Positions 33,584 to 41,761 of a stretch of 59,453 nucleotides of DNA are shown in pieces. Below the pieces are notes generated by a model. That model was not told the DNA's origin. It did not search any database and saw nothing but the letters and a program-made list of their open reading frames with translations. The first letter of the stretch is position 1. Each line of letters starts with the position of its first letter. The DNA is taken from positions 1 through 59,453 of the forward strand of contig CAJMMS010000005.1 of NCBI GenBank assembly GCA_905214675.1, written 5' to 3'. A program made the translations under genes and the position numbers. This stretch comes from an uncultured bacterium (GTDB lineage Bacteria; Bacillota; Clostridia; Lachnospirales; Lachnospiraceae).

Positions 33584-34867
33584 TTAATCAATGGCATCCA
33601 AAGCCTGTGCAATATCTGCGATCAGATCGTTCTTGTCCTCCAGTCCACAGGAGATACGGATCAGTCCTGCCGGGATTCCGGCTGCGATCAGTTGCTCATC
33701 GTTCATCTGTCTGTGTGTGGACGTTGCCGGATTCAGACAACAAGTTCTCGCATCTGCTACATGTGTCTCGATTGCTGCCAGTTTCAGATTTTTCATGAAC
33801 TTTTCTGCGGCTTCTCTTCCGCCTTTCAGTTCAAAAGAAACAACACCGCAGCCTCCATGCGGCAGATATTTCTTTGCCACTTCATAATATCTGTTAGATG
33901 GAAGTGTCGGATAATTCACAAATTCTACTTTATCCTGTTTCTCAAGAAATTCCGCTACTGCCTGACCATTTTCCACATGTCTTGGCATGCGCACATGAAG
34001 AGACTCCAGACCAAGATTCAGGATAAACGCGCTCTGTGGTGACTGTGCACACCCAAGGTCACGCATTAGCTGAGAAGTACATTTTGTGATAAAAGCACCT
34101 TCTTTACCAAACTTTTCTGCATAAGTAATGCCATGATAAGATTCATCCGGAGTACAAAGTCCCGGAAATTTTTCTGCGTGCGCCATCCAGTCGAATTTAC
34201 CACCGTCAATGATTGCTCCGCCAAGAGCCGCTCCATGTCCATCCATATATTTCGTTGTGGAATGTGTTACAATATCTGCTCCCCACTCGATCGGCCGTAA
34301 ATTGACCGGTGTCGGGAAGGTATTATCCACGATCAGCGGAACACCATGTGCATGTGCTGCTTTTGCAAACTTTTCAATATCCAGTACCGTCAGTGCCGGA
34401 TTTGCGATCGACTCCCCAAATACTGCCTTTGTATTTTCCAGAAAAGCGGCATTCAATTCTTCCTCTGTACAATCCGGATCTACGAAGGTCACATCTACAC
34501 CCATTTTTTTCATTGTTACAGAAATAAGGTTATATGTTCCACCGTAAATAGAAGAAGATGCCACGATATGACTGCCTGCTTCACAAATATTAAATAAGGC
34601 AAAAAAATTCGCTGCCTGTCCGGAAGAAGTCAGCATACCGGCCGTCCCACCTTCCAGCGCTGTAATCTTTGCTGCCACATAATCGTTCGTCGGATTCTGA
34701 AGTCTGGAATAAAAATATCCCTCAGCCTCCAGGTCAAACAATTTTCCCATGTCCTCGCTTGTATTATATTTGTAAGTCGTTGACTGAACGATTGGAATCT
34801 GTCTTGGTTCACCATTTCCAGGTGTATAACCTGCCTGCACACATTTTGTGTTAATCGAATAATCCAT
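33584..34867 (-). CDS. metY: O-acetylhomoserine aminocarboxypropyltransferase/sulfhydrylase
   Basis: PLP enzyme of the Cys/Met metabolism family that makes homocysteine directly from O-acetylhomoserine and sulfide. The 427 residues match MetY: YSINTKCVQAGYTPGNGEPRQIPIVQSTTYKY at the start, GYFYSRLQNPTNDYVAAKITALEGG, the PLP lysine in THSTTKYMDGHGAALGG, and the extra segment (DWMAHAEKFPGLCTPDESYHGITYAEKFG) that distinguishes sulfhydrylases from cystathionine lyases. It complements metA (10353), whose Glu111 predicts acetylation. Divergent from a DMT transporter. No S-box or T-box is visible in the 163-base gap. Confidence 0.93.
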   Translation of the reverse strand: MDYSINTKCVQAGYTPGNGEPRQIPIVQSTTYKYNTSEDMGKLFDLEAEGYFYSRLQNPTNDYVAAKITALEGGTAGMLTSSGQAANFFALFNICEAGSHIVASSSIYGGTYNLISVTMKKMGVDVTFVDPDCTEEELNAAFLENTKAVFGESIANPALTVLDIEKFAKAAHAHGVPLIVDNTFPTPVNLRPIEWGADIVTHSTTKYMDGHGAALGGAIIDGGKFDWMAHAEKFPGLCTPDESYHGITYAEKFGKEGAFITKCTSQLMRDLGCAQSPQSAFILNLGLESLHVRMPRHVENGQAVAEFLEKQDKVEFVNYPTLPSNRYYEVAKKYLPHGGCGVVSFELKGGREAAEKFMKNLKLAAIETHVADARTCCLNPATSTHRQMNDEQLIAAGIPAGLIRISCGLEDKNDLIADIAQALDAID

Positions 34868-34958
34868 CGTTTTACTCCCTTCTTTTCCTGCTGAATAGTT
34901 ACAATAGATTTATGTTATACCTTTTTGTGTAAAGTGTAAAGAAAAAGAGAAAAAACAG

Positions 34959-34987
34959 TTGCAAAAACCATGACTTTTCGATAACAT
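34959..34987 (+). promoter_or_regulatory. promoter for the DMT transporter
   Basis: TTGCAA-17 bases-TAACAT, 44 bases before the ATG at 35031. Confidence 0.55.
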
Positions 34988-35030
34988 AGCTAACAAATAT
35001 GCTTACTGAAATTTGCAAAGGACTGAAAAA

Positions 35031-35828
35031 ATGACAAACGATAAGAAAAAATTGCTGGGACATGGCATGGCATACGGCACACAGATCATGTGGGGAGCTA
35101 CTTTTGTATCAACAAAAGTTCTTCTCTCTTATTTTTTGCCTGCTGAAGTGCTCTTTACACGCGCACTGCTGGCATTTTTTGCACTGCTTTTGTTTTATCC
35201 CCATCACCTGAAACTGAAAAAAACAAAACAGGAACTGGCATTTGCCGGTGCCGGACTTTTCGGGATCGTACTGTACTTTATGCTGGAAAATACAGCACTG
35301 ACGATGACTTATGCCTCCAATGTCGGTATCATCGTTGCCTGTGCGCCATTTTTTGTGGCCGTTATGGTTGGTTTCTTTTTTAAAAATGAACGCTCCGGCA
35401 TCTACTTCTATATTGGATTTGTAGTTGCCATCGCCGGTGTGATCTTAATCAGCTTAAATGGTCAGAAAAATCTGCAGCTTAATCCGCTCGGAGACGGACT
35501 TGCATTTCTGGCAATGATCTCCTGGGGATGCTATTCAGCACTGGTCAGGAAAATCGGTGAATGGGAATACCCGGTCATTGCCGTTACAAGAAGAATTTAT
35601 TTTTACAGAATCCTGTTTCTTGGACTGTGTGCAAGTGCCATGGGCTTCCTGCTCTGGAACCTCTCCACCAAATGGATCGGTGCGGTAAAAACAAGTGTCT
35701 ACATCTATGTATCTCCTGTTGTAACCGTTGTCCTGTCCATGCTCGTCCTTCATGAAAAAATAACACTTGTATCACTTGCCGGATCGATCCTGATCTTTAT
35801 CGGACTTATCATCTCCCAGAAAAAATAA
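35031..35828 (+). CDS. DMT superfamily (EamA) transporter
   Basis: 265-residue inner-membrane protein with ten hydrophobic helices in two EamA repeats: first repeat from MWGATFVSTKVLLSYFLPAEVLFTRALLAFFALLLFY, second from FLAMISWGCYSALVRKIGEW, ending KITLVSLAGSILIFIGLIIS. The family exports amino acids or other metabolites; the substrate cannot be told from sequence. Start at 35031 with AAAGGA eight bases upstream; an ATG six codons earlier is less likely. It is divergent from metY, so a role in sulfur-amino-acid export is conceivable but only by context. Confidence 0.9.
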   Translation: MTNDKKKLLGHGMAYGTQIMWGATFVSTKVLLSYFLPAEVLFTRALLAFFALLLFYPHHLKLKKTKQELAFAGAGLFGIVLYFMLENTALTMTYASNVGIIVACAPFFVAVMVGFFFKNERSGIYFYIGFVVAIAGVILISLNGQKNLQLNPLGDGLAFLAMISWGCYSALVRKIGEWEYPVIAVTRRIYFYRILFLGLCASAMGFLLWNLSTKWIGAVKTSVYIYVSPVVTVVLSMLVLHEKITLVSLAGSILIFIGLIISQKK

Positions 35829-35836
35829 CACTAAAA

Positions 35837-35882
35837 GTCAAGCGGATATTCGCAATCCGCTTTGCTACTTGCTCATAACCAA
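35837..35882 (-). repeat. dispersed hairpin repeat, copy 2 (full 46 bp)
   Basis: 46 bases identical to 59399-59444. On the minus strand the core GCGGATTGCGAATATCCGC (GCGGAT/ATCCGC stem) is followed by TTGAC. It lies just behind the DMT transporter stop, before a bidirectional terminator. Confidence 0.85.
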
Positions 35883-35886
35883 GAAT

Positions 35887-35940
35887 AAAAGCCATAATGT
35901 TCAGAAACGTTCTTTCGCTTTTCTGAGATTATGGCTTTTC
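35887..35940. terminator. bidirectional intrinsic terminator
   Basis: AAAAGCCATAAT (35887-35898) pairs with ATTATGGCTTTT (35928-35939), with an inner TCAGAAA/TTTCTGA stem. A/T runs on both sides let it stop the DMT transporter transcript and the convergent secreted-protein transcript. Confidence 0.85.
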
Positions 35941-35973
35941 TTGTCTGTCGGTTTTAAAACATCCGACTCGCTT

Positions 35974-36768
35974 TTATTTCATGCTCCACTTGATGCTGTA
36001 GCCTGCGGAAGCAGTATTTTTCTTGGTGGTACGTACCACTTTGATATAATATGTTCCTTTTTTAATCTTGGCTTTCTTCCGGGTGAATGCATTGATACTG
36101 TAGCATTTCTGTGACTGATTATACAGATAGATTGAAGTTCCTTTTTTGTAGCTTGGTCCATACAGATAAAAGGTAACACCCGTATTTCCATTTGCTTCCA
36201 GGTTCAACTGCAACTTTTTATCTTTTGTCATTTTAAACTTGAACCAGTCTGCTTTACTTCCTTTTTCTCCTGCAGGCAACACACCGGTAATGGTTTTCTT
36301 CTGTTTGATATTCGTTGCTTTCTTTTTGCTTGCTCCGCCTCTGTCTGCCACATTTTTTGAGGAAGCAGATAACACATAATACTGATAGTTCTCTACCTTA
36401 AGATAATAAGTACCTGGTTTCACCCAGTAAGTTACCGGTTCATCAGTGCTGACATAACTGCTCCGATATGACTCCAGCACGCGTTTGTTCTTATCACACA
36501 GTGAAACGTTCATTCCATAAGTACCATACGTACTGATCTGACTTCCTGCCACAGCCAGTATACCTGATTTCTGTACGACAAAACGATGATAAACCGTTGT
36601 ATGGTTATCTTCCAGCATACCCTTGTAAATATACACCTTACCACTCTTCTGCATATCTACTACCTGTGTACCTGCTGCATTTGCAGTACTCTTCATACAG
36701 AAGATCAGCGCAAACGCGGCTGCCAGCATCAGAAATCTGCGGCTCCATCTTGTTTTGTTTTCTGCCAT
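35974..36768 (-). CDS. secreted PPC-like domain protein, paralogue A
   Basis: 264-residue secreted protein of unknown function. An N-terminal signal peptide (RRFLMLAAAFALIFCMKSTANAA) is followed by two beta-sandwich repeats that resemble bacterial pre-peptidase C-terminal (PPC) domains: the first ends in VKPGTYYLKVENYQYYVLSAS, the second in IKKGTYYIKVVRTTKKNTASAGYSIKWSMK. The mature protein is very rich in Lys and Tyr. No enzymatic domain is present. It is about 45% alike (by eye) to the next gene upstream. Start chosen at MAENKTRW, with GGGG about 10 bases upstream; an ATG three codons earlier is possible. Confidence 0.78.
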   Translation of the reverse strand: MAENKTRWSRRFLMLAAAFALIFCMKSTANAAGTQVVDMQKSGKVYIYKGMLEDNHTTVYHRFVVQKSGILAVAGSQISTYGTYGMNVSLCDKNKRVLESYRSSYVSTDEPVTYWVKPGTYYLKVENYQYYVLSASSKNVADRGGASKKKATNIKQKKTITGVLPAGEKGSKADWFKFKMTKDKKLQLNLEANGNTGVTFYLYGPSYKKGTSIYLYNQSQKCYSINAFTRKKAKIKKGTYYIKVVRTTKKNTASAGYSIKWSMK

Positions 36769-36950
36769 TTGGTTCATTCCCCTTTCATTCCTTTTTTCAT
36801 AGATCTCTTTTCTAAAAGTGACATTCCGGACGGTACGCTCCAACCCGGATATGCTTTAAATTTTACCATATTTTATCATATATTTCAATCATTTCTTATG
36901 AAATTTCAGAAAATTTCATTGTAGTATTTTCAGTTCACTCTTGTTCTTTC

Positions 36951-37742
36951 TCATTTTGTAACCCATCGAATATCATAATATCCCGATGCGACACGTTTTT
37001 TTGATGTTCTGACCACTTTGATATAATACGTTCCTTTTTTCAATTTTTCTTTCTTCTGGAAATTCAGTGCATCATTTTCCAATGAAGCCATACATATTCC
37101 CTTTTTATAACTTGGTCCATAGAGATAAAAGCGAAAACCTGTATTTCCAAGTGCTGCCAATTCAATCTTCACTTTTTTATTACGATTCAGTTTAAATTTA
37201 AACCATTCTATGCCGGTTCCTTTTTCTCCTGCCGGCACAAGACCGCCCAGCCTTTTTTTATGCACAAGTGTCTGTGCTTTCTTTTTGCTGACACCACCAT
37301 AATCTTTCGCTGTTAACACGGCTGCTGAAATCTGATAATATTTCTGATTCTTCACCTGAATATAATAAGTTCCTGGATTTACACCGTATACAACAAATTT
37401 TTCAGTTGTAACATCCACATAACTTTTTCCATATGGTTCCAGAGATCTTCGATTGCTATCATAAAGACATGTATTCATACCATATCGTTCTCCATCGCTT
37501 GTAAAGATTCCTCCGGTTACCAGCAACAGTCCTTTTTTCTCAATCTTTATTCTGTGGTACATTGTTGTCTTAGAATTTTTCAGCATTCCCAGATAGGCAT
37601 ACATTCCAGAGCCCAAATCCTGCATATCTACTGTCTTGACCGTAGCTGCAAAGGTTGTCGTTTTTGCAAAAAAACTCATCACGCATATTAGTGCCAGCAT
37701 CCATAAAATACCTCTTTTATTCTTGTTTTTCGATTTTTCCAC
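36951..37742 (-). CDS. secreted PPC-like domain protein, paralogue B
   Basis: 263-residue paralogue of the neighbouring gene, with the same plan: signal peptide (RGILWMLALICVMSFFAKTTTFAA), VDMQDLGSGMYAYLGMLKNSKTTMYHRIKIEKKGLL..., first PPC-like end VNPGTYYIQVKNQKYYQISA, shared linker LVPAGEKGTGIEWFKFKLNRNKKVKIEL, GFRFYLYGPSYKKG, and a final KKGTYYIKVVRTSKKRVASGYYDIRWVTK. The start is a GTG at 37742 with AGGGG eight bases upstream. The pair probably arose by tandem duplication. Highly basic and secreted; a wall- or glycan-binding role is a guess. Confidence 0.78.
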   Translation of the reverse strand: MEKSKNKNKRGILWMLALICVMSFFAKTTTFAATVKTVDMQDLGSGMYAYLGMLKNSKTTMYHRIKIEKKGLLLVTGGIFTSDGERYGMNTCLYDSNRRSLEPYGKSYVDVTTEKFVVYGVNPGTYYIQVKNQKYYQISAAVLTAKDYGGVSKKKAQTLVHKKRLGGLVPAGEKGTGIEWFKFKLNRNKKVKIELAALGNTGFRFYLYGPSYKKGICMASLENDALNFQKKEKLKKGTYYIKVVRTSKKRVASGYYDIRWVTK

Positions 37743-37822
37743 TTCTTTTTCCCCTTTCAAATTTTTCCTTTCCAATATATCACATTCTTTTACGTAGTAC
37801 AATCATTTTACTTCTTTAACAG

Positions 37823-37861
37823 AAAAAAAGCTGCTGCAGTCTTTCTTTTACTGCAACAGCT
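37823..37861 (-). terminator. intrinsic terminator after efp
   Basis: Minus strand AGCTGTTGCAGT pairs with ACTGCAGCAGCT (one mismatch), then TTTTTTT. It separates efp from the secreted-protein pair. Confidence 0.88.
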
Positions 37862-37915
37862 CTGTGTTTGTATAGAAAGCATCCTCTGCGTCATCGCATC
37901 TGATCACTCTACTAC

Positions 37916-38473
37916 TTATACTCTGGACAGGTATTCTCCTGTTCTTGTGTCGATTTTGATCTTATCCCCACGTTCTACGAACAGTGGTACGTTTACGTTT
38001 GCACCTGTCTCAACCGTTGCCGGTTTGGTTGCTCCCTGAGCAGTATCACCTTTGAAGCCAGGTTCTGTCTCTGTGATCTCCAGTTCTACGAACAGTGGAG
38101 GTTCTACTGCAAATACATCACCGTTGATGGAACATACTTTTACCATCTCGTTGTCTTTTACAAATTTCAGAGCATCACCGATCGTGTCCTCATTCAGTGC
38201 AACCTGGTCATAGGTTTCAACATTCATGAAATAGAACAGATCTCCATCATTGTAAAGATACTGCATATCCACTCTGTCAATACGTGCCTGTGGAAATTTT
38301 TCTGTCGGACGGAATGTTTTTTCTACTACACCGCCGTTTACAATATTTTTCAGCTTTGTGCGGACAAAAGCTGCACCTTTACCCGGCTTAACATGCTGAA
38401 ACTCAAGAATCTGGTACACTGTTCCGTCAATCTCCAGCGTAATACCGTTTTTAAAATCTCCTGCTGATACCAT
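37916..38473 (-). CDS. efp: elongation factor P
   Basis: 185-residue translation factor that rescues ribosomes stalled at polyproline. It has the three-domain EF-P layout and Lys32 at the tip of the PGKGAAF loop, the residue that carries modifications in several bacteria. The start at 38473 (MVSAGDFKNGITLEIDG) has AGGAGG nine bases upstream. Its leader contains repeat copy 3. The neighbouring upstream gene is pepP, a common Firmicutes pairing, but efp also has its own promoter. Confidence 0.96.
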   Translation of the reverse strand: MVSAGDFKNGITLEIDGTVYQILEFQHVKPGKGAAFVRTKLKNIVNGGVVEKTFRPTEKFPQARIDRVDMQYLYNDGDLFYFMNVETYDQVALNEDTIGDALKFVKDNEMVKVCSINGDVFAVEPPLFVELEITETEPGFKGDTAQGATKPATVETGANVNVPLFVERGDKIKIDTRTGEYLSRV

Positions 38474-38498
38474 CTGATCTTCCTCCTTATTTTTCAAA

Positions 38499-38515
38499 CG
38501 GACATTCGCATTCCG
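38499..38515 (-). repeat. dispersed hairpin repeat core, copy 3 (efp leader)
   Basis: Minus strand CGGAATGCGAATGTCCG: the CGGA/TCCG ends and the TGCGAAT centre match the core of the repeat at 35837. It ends about 25 bases before the efp ATG, immediately upstream of the ribosome-binding site. Confidence 0.55.
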
Positions 38516-38558
38516 CTTACAGCATTTCTGTCATCGCCTGTCCGCATAATCTCATCCT

Positions 38559-38587
38559 ATTTTATAATAAAACGCGCGCTTTTTCAA
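38559..38587 (-). promoter_or_regulatory. promoter for efp
   Basis: Minus strand TTGAAA-17 bases-TAAAAT (TATAAA at two bases offset is an alternative -10). Confidence 0.6.
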
Positions 38588-38594
38588 CTGTTTT

Positions 38595-39662
38595 TTACAG
38601 TTCTATCAGTTCTTTTGGTGAATGTGTCAGATTCCGGCATCCTTTTTCTGTGATCACCACTAAATCTTCGATGCGCACACCGCCAAATTCCGGTACATAA
38701 ATGCCAGGTTCCACCGTCATTGTTACCTGTTCCTGAAGAACGGTATGACATTTTGGTGACAGACGCGGTTCTTCGTGGATAAACAGTCCTGTACTATGTC
38801 CAAGTCCATGTCCAAAACAGTCCCCATAGCCTGCTTCTGCTATGATATCTCTTGCAACTTTGTCAATCTCTGCCCCCGTTTTTCCGGCACGGATCTGTTC
38901 CAGCGCTGCCGTCTGTGCTTCCAGTACGATTCCATAAATTTCTTTCTGCTTATCCGATGCTTTTCCAAGCACAACCGTTCTCGTCATATCGGAACAGTAT
39001 CCCTGATAACGGCATCCGAAATCCATGGTAAGAAAATCGCCCTGCTCCAGTTTTTTCTCTGATGGAATAGCATGCGGCATGGCAGAGTGAAGTCCGGAGG
39101 CTGCGATCGTATCAAAGCTGTTTCCCTCCGCGCCAAGTTCCCTCATATAATAATCCAGTTTTGCCGCAATCGTAAGCTCAGTCACACCTGGTTTTATATC
39201 TCCCAGGATTCTCTGAAATGCCAGATCACCAATCTCTTCTGCCCTGGCGATCTTTTCGATCTCCTGATCCGTTTTGATGCAGCGCATCTGGTTTACCTTT
39301 TCGCCCATTTCTTTCCACTGTACATCTTCTGAAACCTGACTGCTGATCTTTTTAAATTCTGCACAGATCATCTGCTGGTCTTCAAAACCAATGCTTTTCA
39401 CCGCATCTTTCTGTATACAGGATGCAATCCATTGCGGATAGCCCTGACTGGCTGACACTTCCACAACATCAAACTGCGGTGCTTCCTTTTTTGCCTGTGT
39501 GGTATAACGGGAGTCCGTCATCAGCACCTGCTGTTTTCCCGAAAGATACAGATAACCTGTCGCTCCGCAAAATCCGCTCAGATAGCGCATATTGTAGCCA
39601 TCGGATATCAGAACTGCCTCCACGTTCTCCTGCTCCAATAACTTTAAAATTCTTTCTTTCAT
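38595..39662 (-). CDS. Xaa-Pro aminopeptidase (M24 family)
   Basis: 355-residue metallopeptidase that removes N-terminal residues preceding proline. An N-terminal creatinase-like domain (ILKLLEQENVEAVLISDGYNMRYLSGFCGATGYLYL) precedes the pita-bread domain with all five metal ligands: Asp in LTMDFGC, Asp in GYCSDMTRT, His in HGLGHSTGLFIHE, Glu in MTVEPGIYVPE and Glu in GVRIEDLV. The start is an ATG at 39662 that overlaps the yqeG stop (ATGA), with CAGGAAAA upstream; the long open extension into yqeG is not coding. Translationally coupled to yqeG, upstream of efp. Confidence 0.93.
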   Translation of the reverse strand: MKERILKLLEQENVEAVLISDGYNMRYLSGFCGATGYLYLSGKQQVLMTDSRYTTQAKKEAPQFDVVEVSASQGYPQWIASCIQKDAVKSIGFEDQQMICAEFKKISSQVSEDVQWKEMGEKVNQMRCIKTDQEIEKIARAEEIGDLAFQRILGDIKPGVTELTIAAKLDYYMRELGAEGNSFDTIAASGLHSAMPHAIPSEKKLEQGDFLTMDFGCRYQGYCSDMTRTVVLGKASDKQKEIYGIVLEAQTAALEQIRAGKTGAEIDKVARDIIAEAGYGDCFGHGLGHSTGLFIHEEPRLSPKCHTVLQEQVTMTVEPGIYVPEFGGVRIEDLVVITEKGCRNLTHSPKELIEL

Positions 39663-40165
39663 ATCTTTTTCCTGTCTTTCTGATAAAAATAAAGCACAAT
39701 TTTTTCCAGATAACGTTTCAGCACGATCTGGATCTCTTCCTTTGGATGAATCGGTTTTACCAGAATGGTGCGCATTCCTGCGCGTTTTGCCCCCCATACA
39801 TCCGTAAAAAGCTGGTCACCGACAAACAGACTGTTCTTTTCATTGCAGCCCATCATCTGCATCGCTCTCTTATAATTCCTGGTGGATGGCTTATGGGCAT
39901 CTTCGATGTACTTTGCCTGCACGGTATCTGCAAATGGTTTAACACGTGGAAGCTGGTTATTCGAGATCACACAATAATCCATTCCGATTTCTCTTAAATG
40001 AGAAAACAACTGTTTCGCCCGGTCATCTGCCGGTGCTCCATGCGGCACAAGCGTATTGTCAATGTCAAATAAGACTCCTTTGTACCCTTCTTCCGCCAGT
40101 TTATCAAAATCAATACGATAAGTTGAATCCAGATATTCATCTGGATAGAAACGTTCTACTAACAT
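39659..40165 (-). CDS. yqeG: YqeG family HAD-type phosphatase
   Basis: 168-residue HAD-superfamily phosphatase. Motif I FDIDNTLVPHG with the nucleophile Asp, motif II VISNN, and motif III/IV KRAM...GDQLFTDVWGAKRAGMRTILVKP are all present. The YqeG family includes phosphatidylglycerophosphatases and unassigned enzymes. AGGAG lies five bases before the ATG. It overlaps the following pepP gene by four bases and lies 44 bases downstream of the patatin gene. Confidence 0.9.
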   Translation of the reverse strand: MLVERFYPDEYLDSTYRIDFDKLAEEGYKGVLFDIDNTLVPHGAPADDRAKQLFSHLREIGMDYCVISNNQLPRVKPFADTVQAKYIEDAHKPSTRNYKRAMQMMGCNEKNSLFVGDQLFTDVWGAKRAGMRTILVKPIHPKEEIQIVLKRYLEKIVLYFYQKDRKKI

Positions 40166-40209
40166 AATTTCTCCTGTTTTGCTGCAAAATAAGCATAGCT
40201 GCTGCTTTT

Positions 40210-41064
40210 TTACGCTTCGGAAAGAAAATCCTGCAACTGTGCAAACTGCTCTTTCATTTTCTCATATCCGTGCCGGTAAAAATTCTCCAGCACTTCCGGT
40301 TTGGATTCCAGACGGGAAACCGTTGCAATTTCTGGCCGGACCACAAAAATCTTTCCTTCTTCTTCCCACTTCTCAATGCGCTCCATAACTTCATTATACT
40401 GGTGTGCTCTCTGGCAGAGGGCTCTGACAAGATTCGGATATTCCTTAAACGCCGTCTGATACATCAGTGCGTCTCTTTTGGACATATTTTTTCGATAGCC
40501 CTTGTTCCGTGTCAGGATCAGAACATTTTTCCGATATCCGCTTTTCATGCTGTGGATCAGCGGTATAGAATCTGCGATTCCTCCATCCAGATAAGGTGTC
40601 CCGCCAATCTCTACCATCGGAGTCACAAGCGGCATACTGCTTGAGGCGCGGCAAAGCTGCATCAGGCGGTCACCGTCCCTGGTTTCCGTCAGATATTCTG
40701 CCTCTCCGGTCAGACAGTTCGTGACCACGATCTCACAGGTCATATCCGATGCAAAATACGTATCAAAATCAAATGGATGCAGTTCTTTTGGATCCCGTTC
40801 AAAGATCAGATCCATATCCAGCAGACTCTTCGTGCGGAAGAACTGATGAAAACTGATCATTTTCCCATCATCCCCGGAACGGATCATGCAGGCTTTCGTA
40901 CGCTGTGGCTGCCTGGAAACATAATCTACTGCATTGCATGAACCTGCGGATACTCCGATCACATGCGGAATATAATACTCCTTCTCCATAAGATAATCGA
41001 GTACTCCAGATGTAAAAATACCTCTTTTCGCCCCTCCCTCAAGAATCAATGATGCTTTTTTCAC
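40210..41064 (-). CDS. patatin-like phospholipase
   Basis: 284-residue lipid acyl hydrolase of the RssA/YjjU type. The oxyanion loop LEGGAKRGIFTSGVLDYL, the nucleophile Ser in GVSAGSCNAV and the catalytic Asp in DGGIADSIP form the patatin Ser-Asp dyad. The C-terminal helical region (MYQTAFKEYPNLVRALCQRAHQYNEVMERIEKWEEEGKIFVVRPE) is typical of the YjjU group. Start is a GTG at 41064 with AGGAGG eight bases before it; upstream codons run through repeat copy 4 and are not family-like. First in a possible patatin-yqeG-pepP transcript. Confidence 0.88.
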   Translation of the reverse strand: MKKASLILEGGAKRGIFTSGVLDYLMEKEYYIPHVIGVSAGSCNAVDYVSRQPQRTKACMIRSGDDGKMISFHQFFRTKSLLDMDLIFERDPKELHPFDFDTYFASDMTCEIVVTNCLTGEAEYLTETRDGDRLMQLCRASSSMPLVTPMVEIGGTPYLDGGIADSIPLIHSMKSGYRKNVLILTRNKGYRKNMSKRDALMYQTAFKEYPNLVRALCQRAHQYNEVMERIEKWEEEGKIFVVRPEIATVSRLESKPEVLENFYRHGYEKMKEQFAQLQDFLSEA

Positions 41065-41088
41065 TTTCTTGCCCTCCTGTTCGTAAAA

Positions 41089-41105
41089 CGGATATTCGCA
41101 ATCTG
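41089..41105 (-). repeat. dispersed hairpin repeat core, copy 4 (patatin gene leader)
   Basis: Minus strand CAGATTGCGAATATCCG, a copy of the repeat core with one arm base changed. It ends about 10 bases before the AGGAGG of the patatin gene. Confidence 0.55.
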
Positions 41106-41227
41106 CGTTCAAAGTATAGCTCAAAATGTCCTTTCCCGCAAGTATAAGCACACGCTTTCTGGTTATACTGTTATCAGAAGCATATACTTTTATATCCTAT
41201 AAAATACCAAATAAAAAGGAGCTTTTT

Positions 41228-41761
41228 ATGAAACCGAAACCTGTTTTCTTTTCTCTTCTTCTTTCTTTTGCGGCCGATATCCTCTTTTTAAAAACACCGT
41301 TTGAGGGTATTGCCATTGTACTGTTTATTGCAGTCCAGTACTGCCACCGAAAGCTGCTTTCCATCCCGGTGCGCCATTTTATTGCTGCCGGTCTTGGCGG
41401 CACACTTTTTCTTCTTATAACCTGCTCTTTTTTGCATATAAAAAGCAGCCTCCTTCTGGCGGCCGCCTTTTTTTATATTTCACTGCTGCTCTGCAATCTG
41501 TTTTCCGCATGGGTACTGCACGCAGACACTACACCACTTCTGCTCCGGATCTGCCTTGCCATGCTTTTTATCTGTGATCTTCATGTCGGCCTTTTCAATC
41601 TGCCTCGCTTTGCAGATCTTTCTTCATTCGCACCGCTGCTCTTTTACTGTGAACAGATTGCTGACAAACTGCTCTGGCTCTTTTATCTTCCAAGCCAGTT
41701 AATCATGCTGTATCTGTTTTTTTGCTTCCTCCAGCAAAAGCCACCTGCCGTTCTTCTCTGA
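41228..41761 (+). CDS. small integral membrane protein of unknown function
   Basis: 177 residues, mostly hydrophobic, with five or six predicted membrane helices and short His/Arg-containing loops (QYCHRKLLSIPVRHF). I do not recognise the family. The ATG at 41228 has AAAGGAG six bases upstream, a convincing site. It is divergent from the patatin gene and its 3' end overlaps the convergent AlbA_2 gene by 63 bases, with both frames coding-like in the overlap. Confidence 0.65.
   Translation: MKPKPVFFSLLLSFAADILFLKTPFEGIAIVLFIAVQYCHRKLLSIPVRHFIAAGLGGTLFLLITCSFLHIKSSLLLAAAFFYISLLLCNLFSAWVLHADTTPLLLRICLAMLFICDLHVGLFNLPRFADLSSFAPLLFYCEQIADKLLWLFYLPSQLIMLYLFFCFLQQKPPAVLL

Noticed and set aside
34868..35030. 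Promoter for metY from the TTTACACTTTACAC direct repeat
   Set aside because: TTTACA boxes are present but no -10 lies at a good distance (15 bases at best), so I did not list it.
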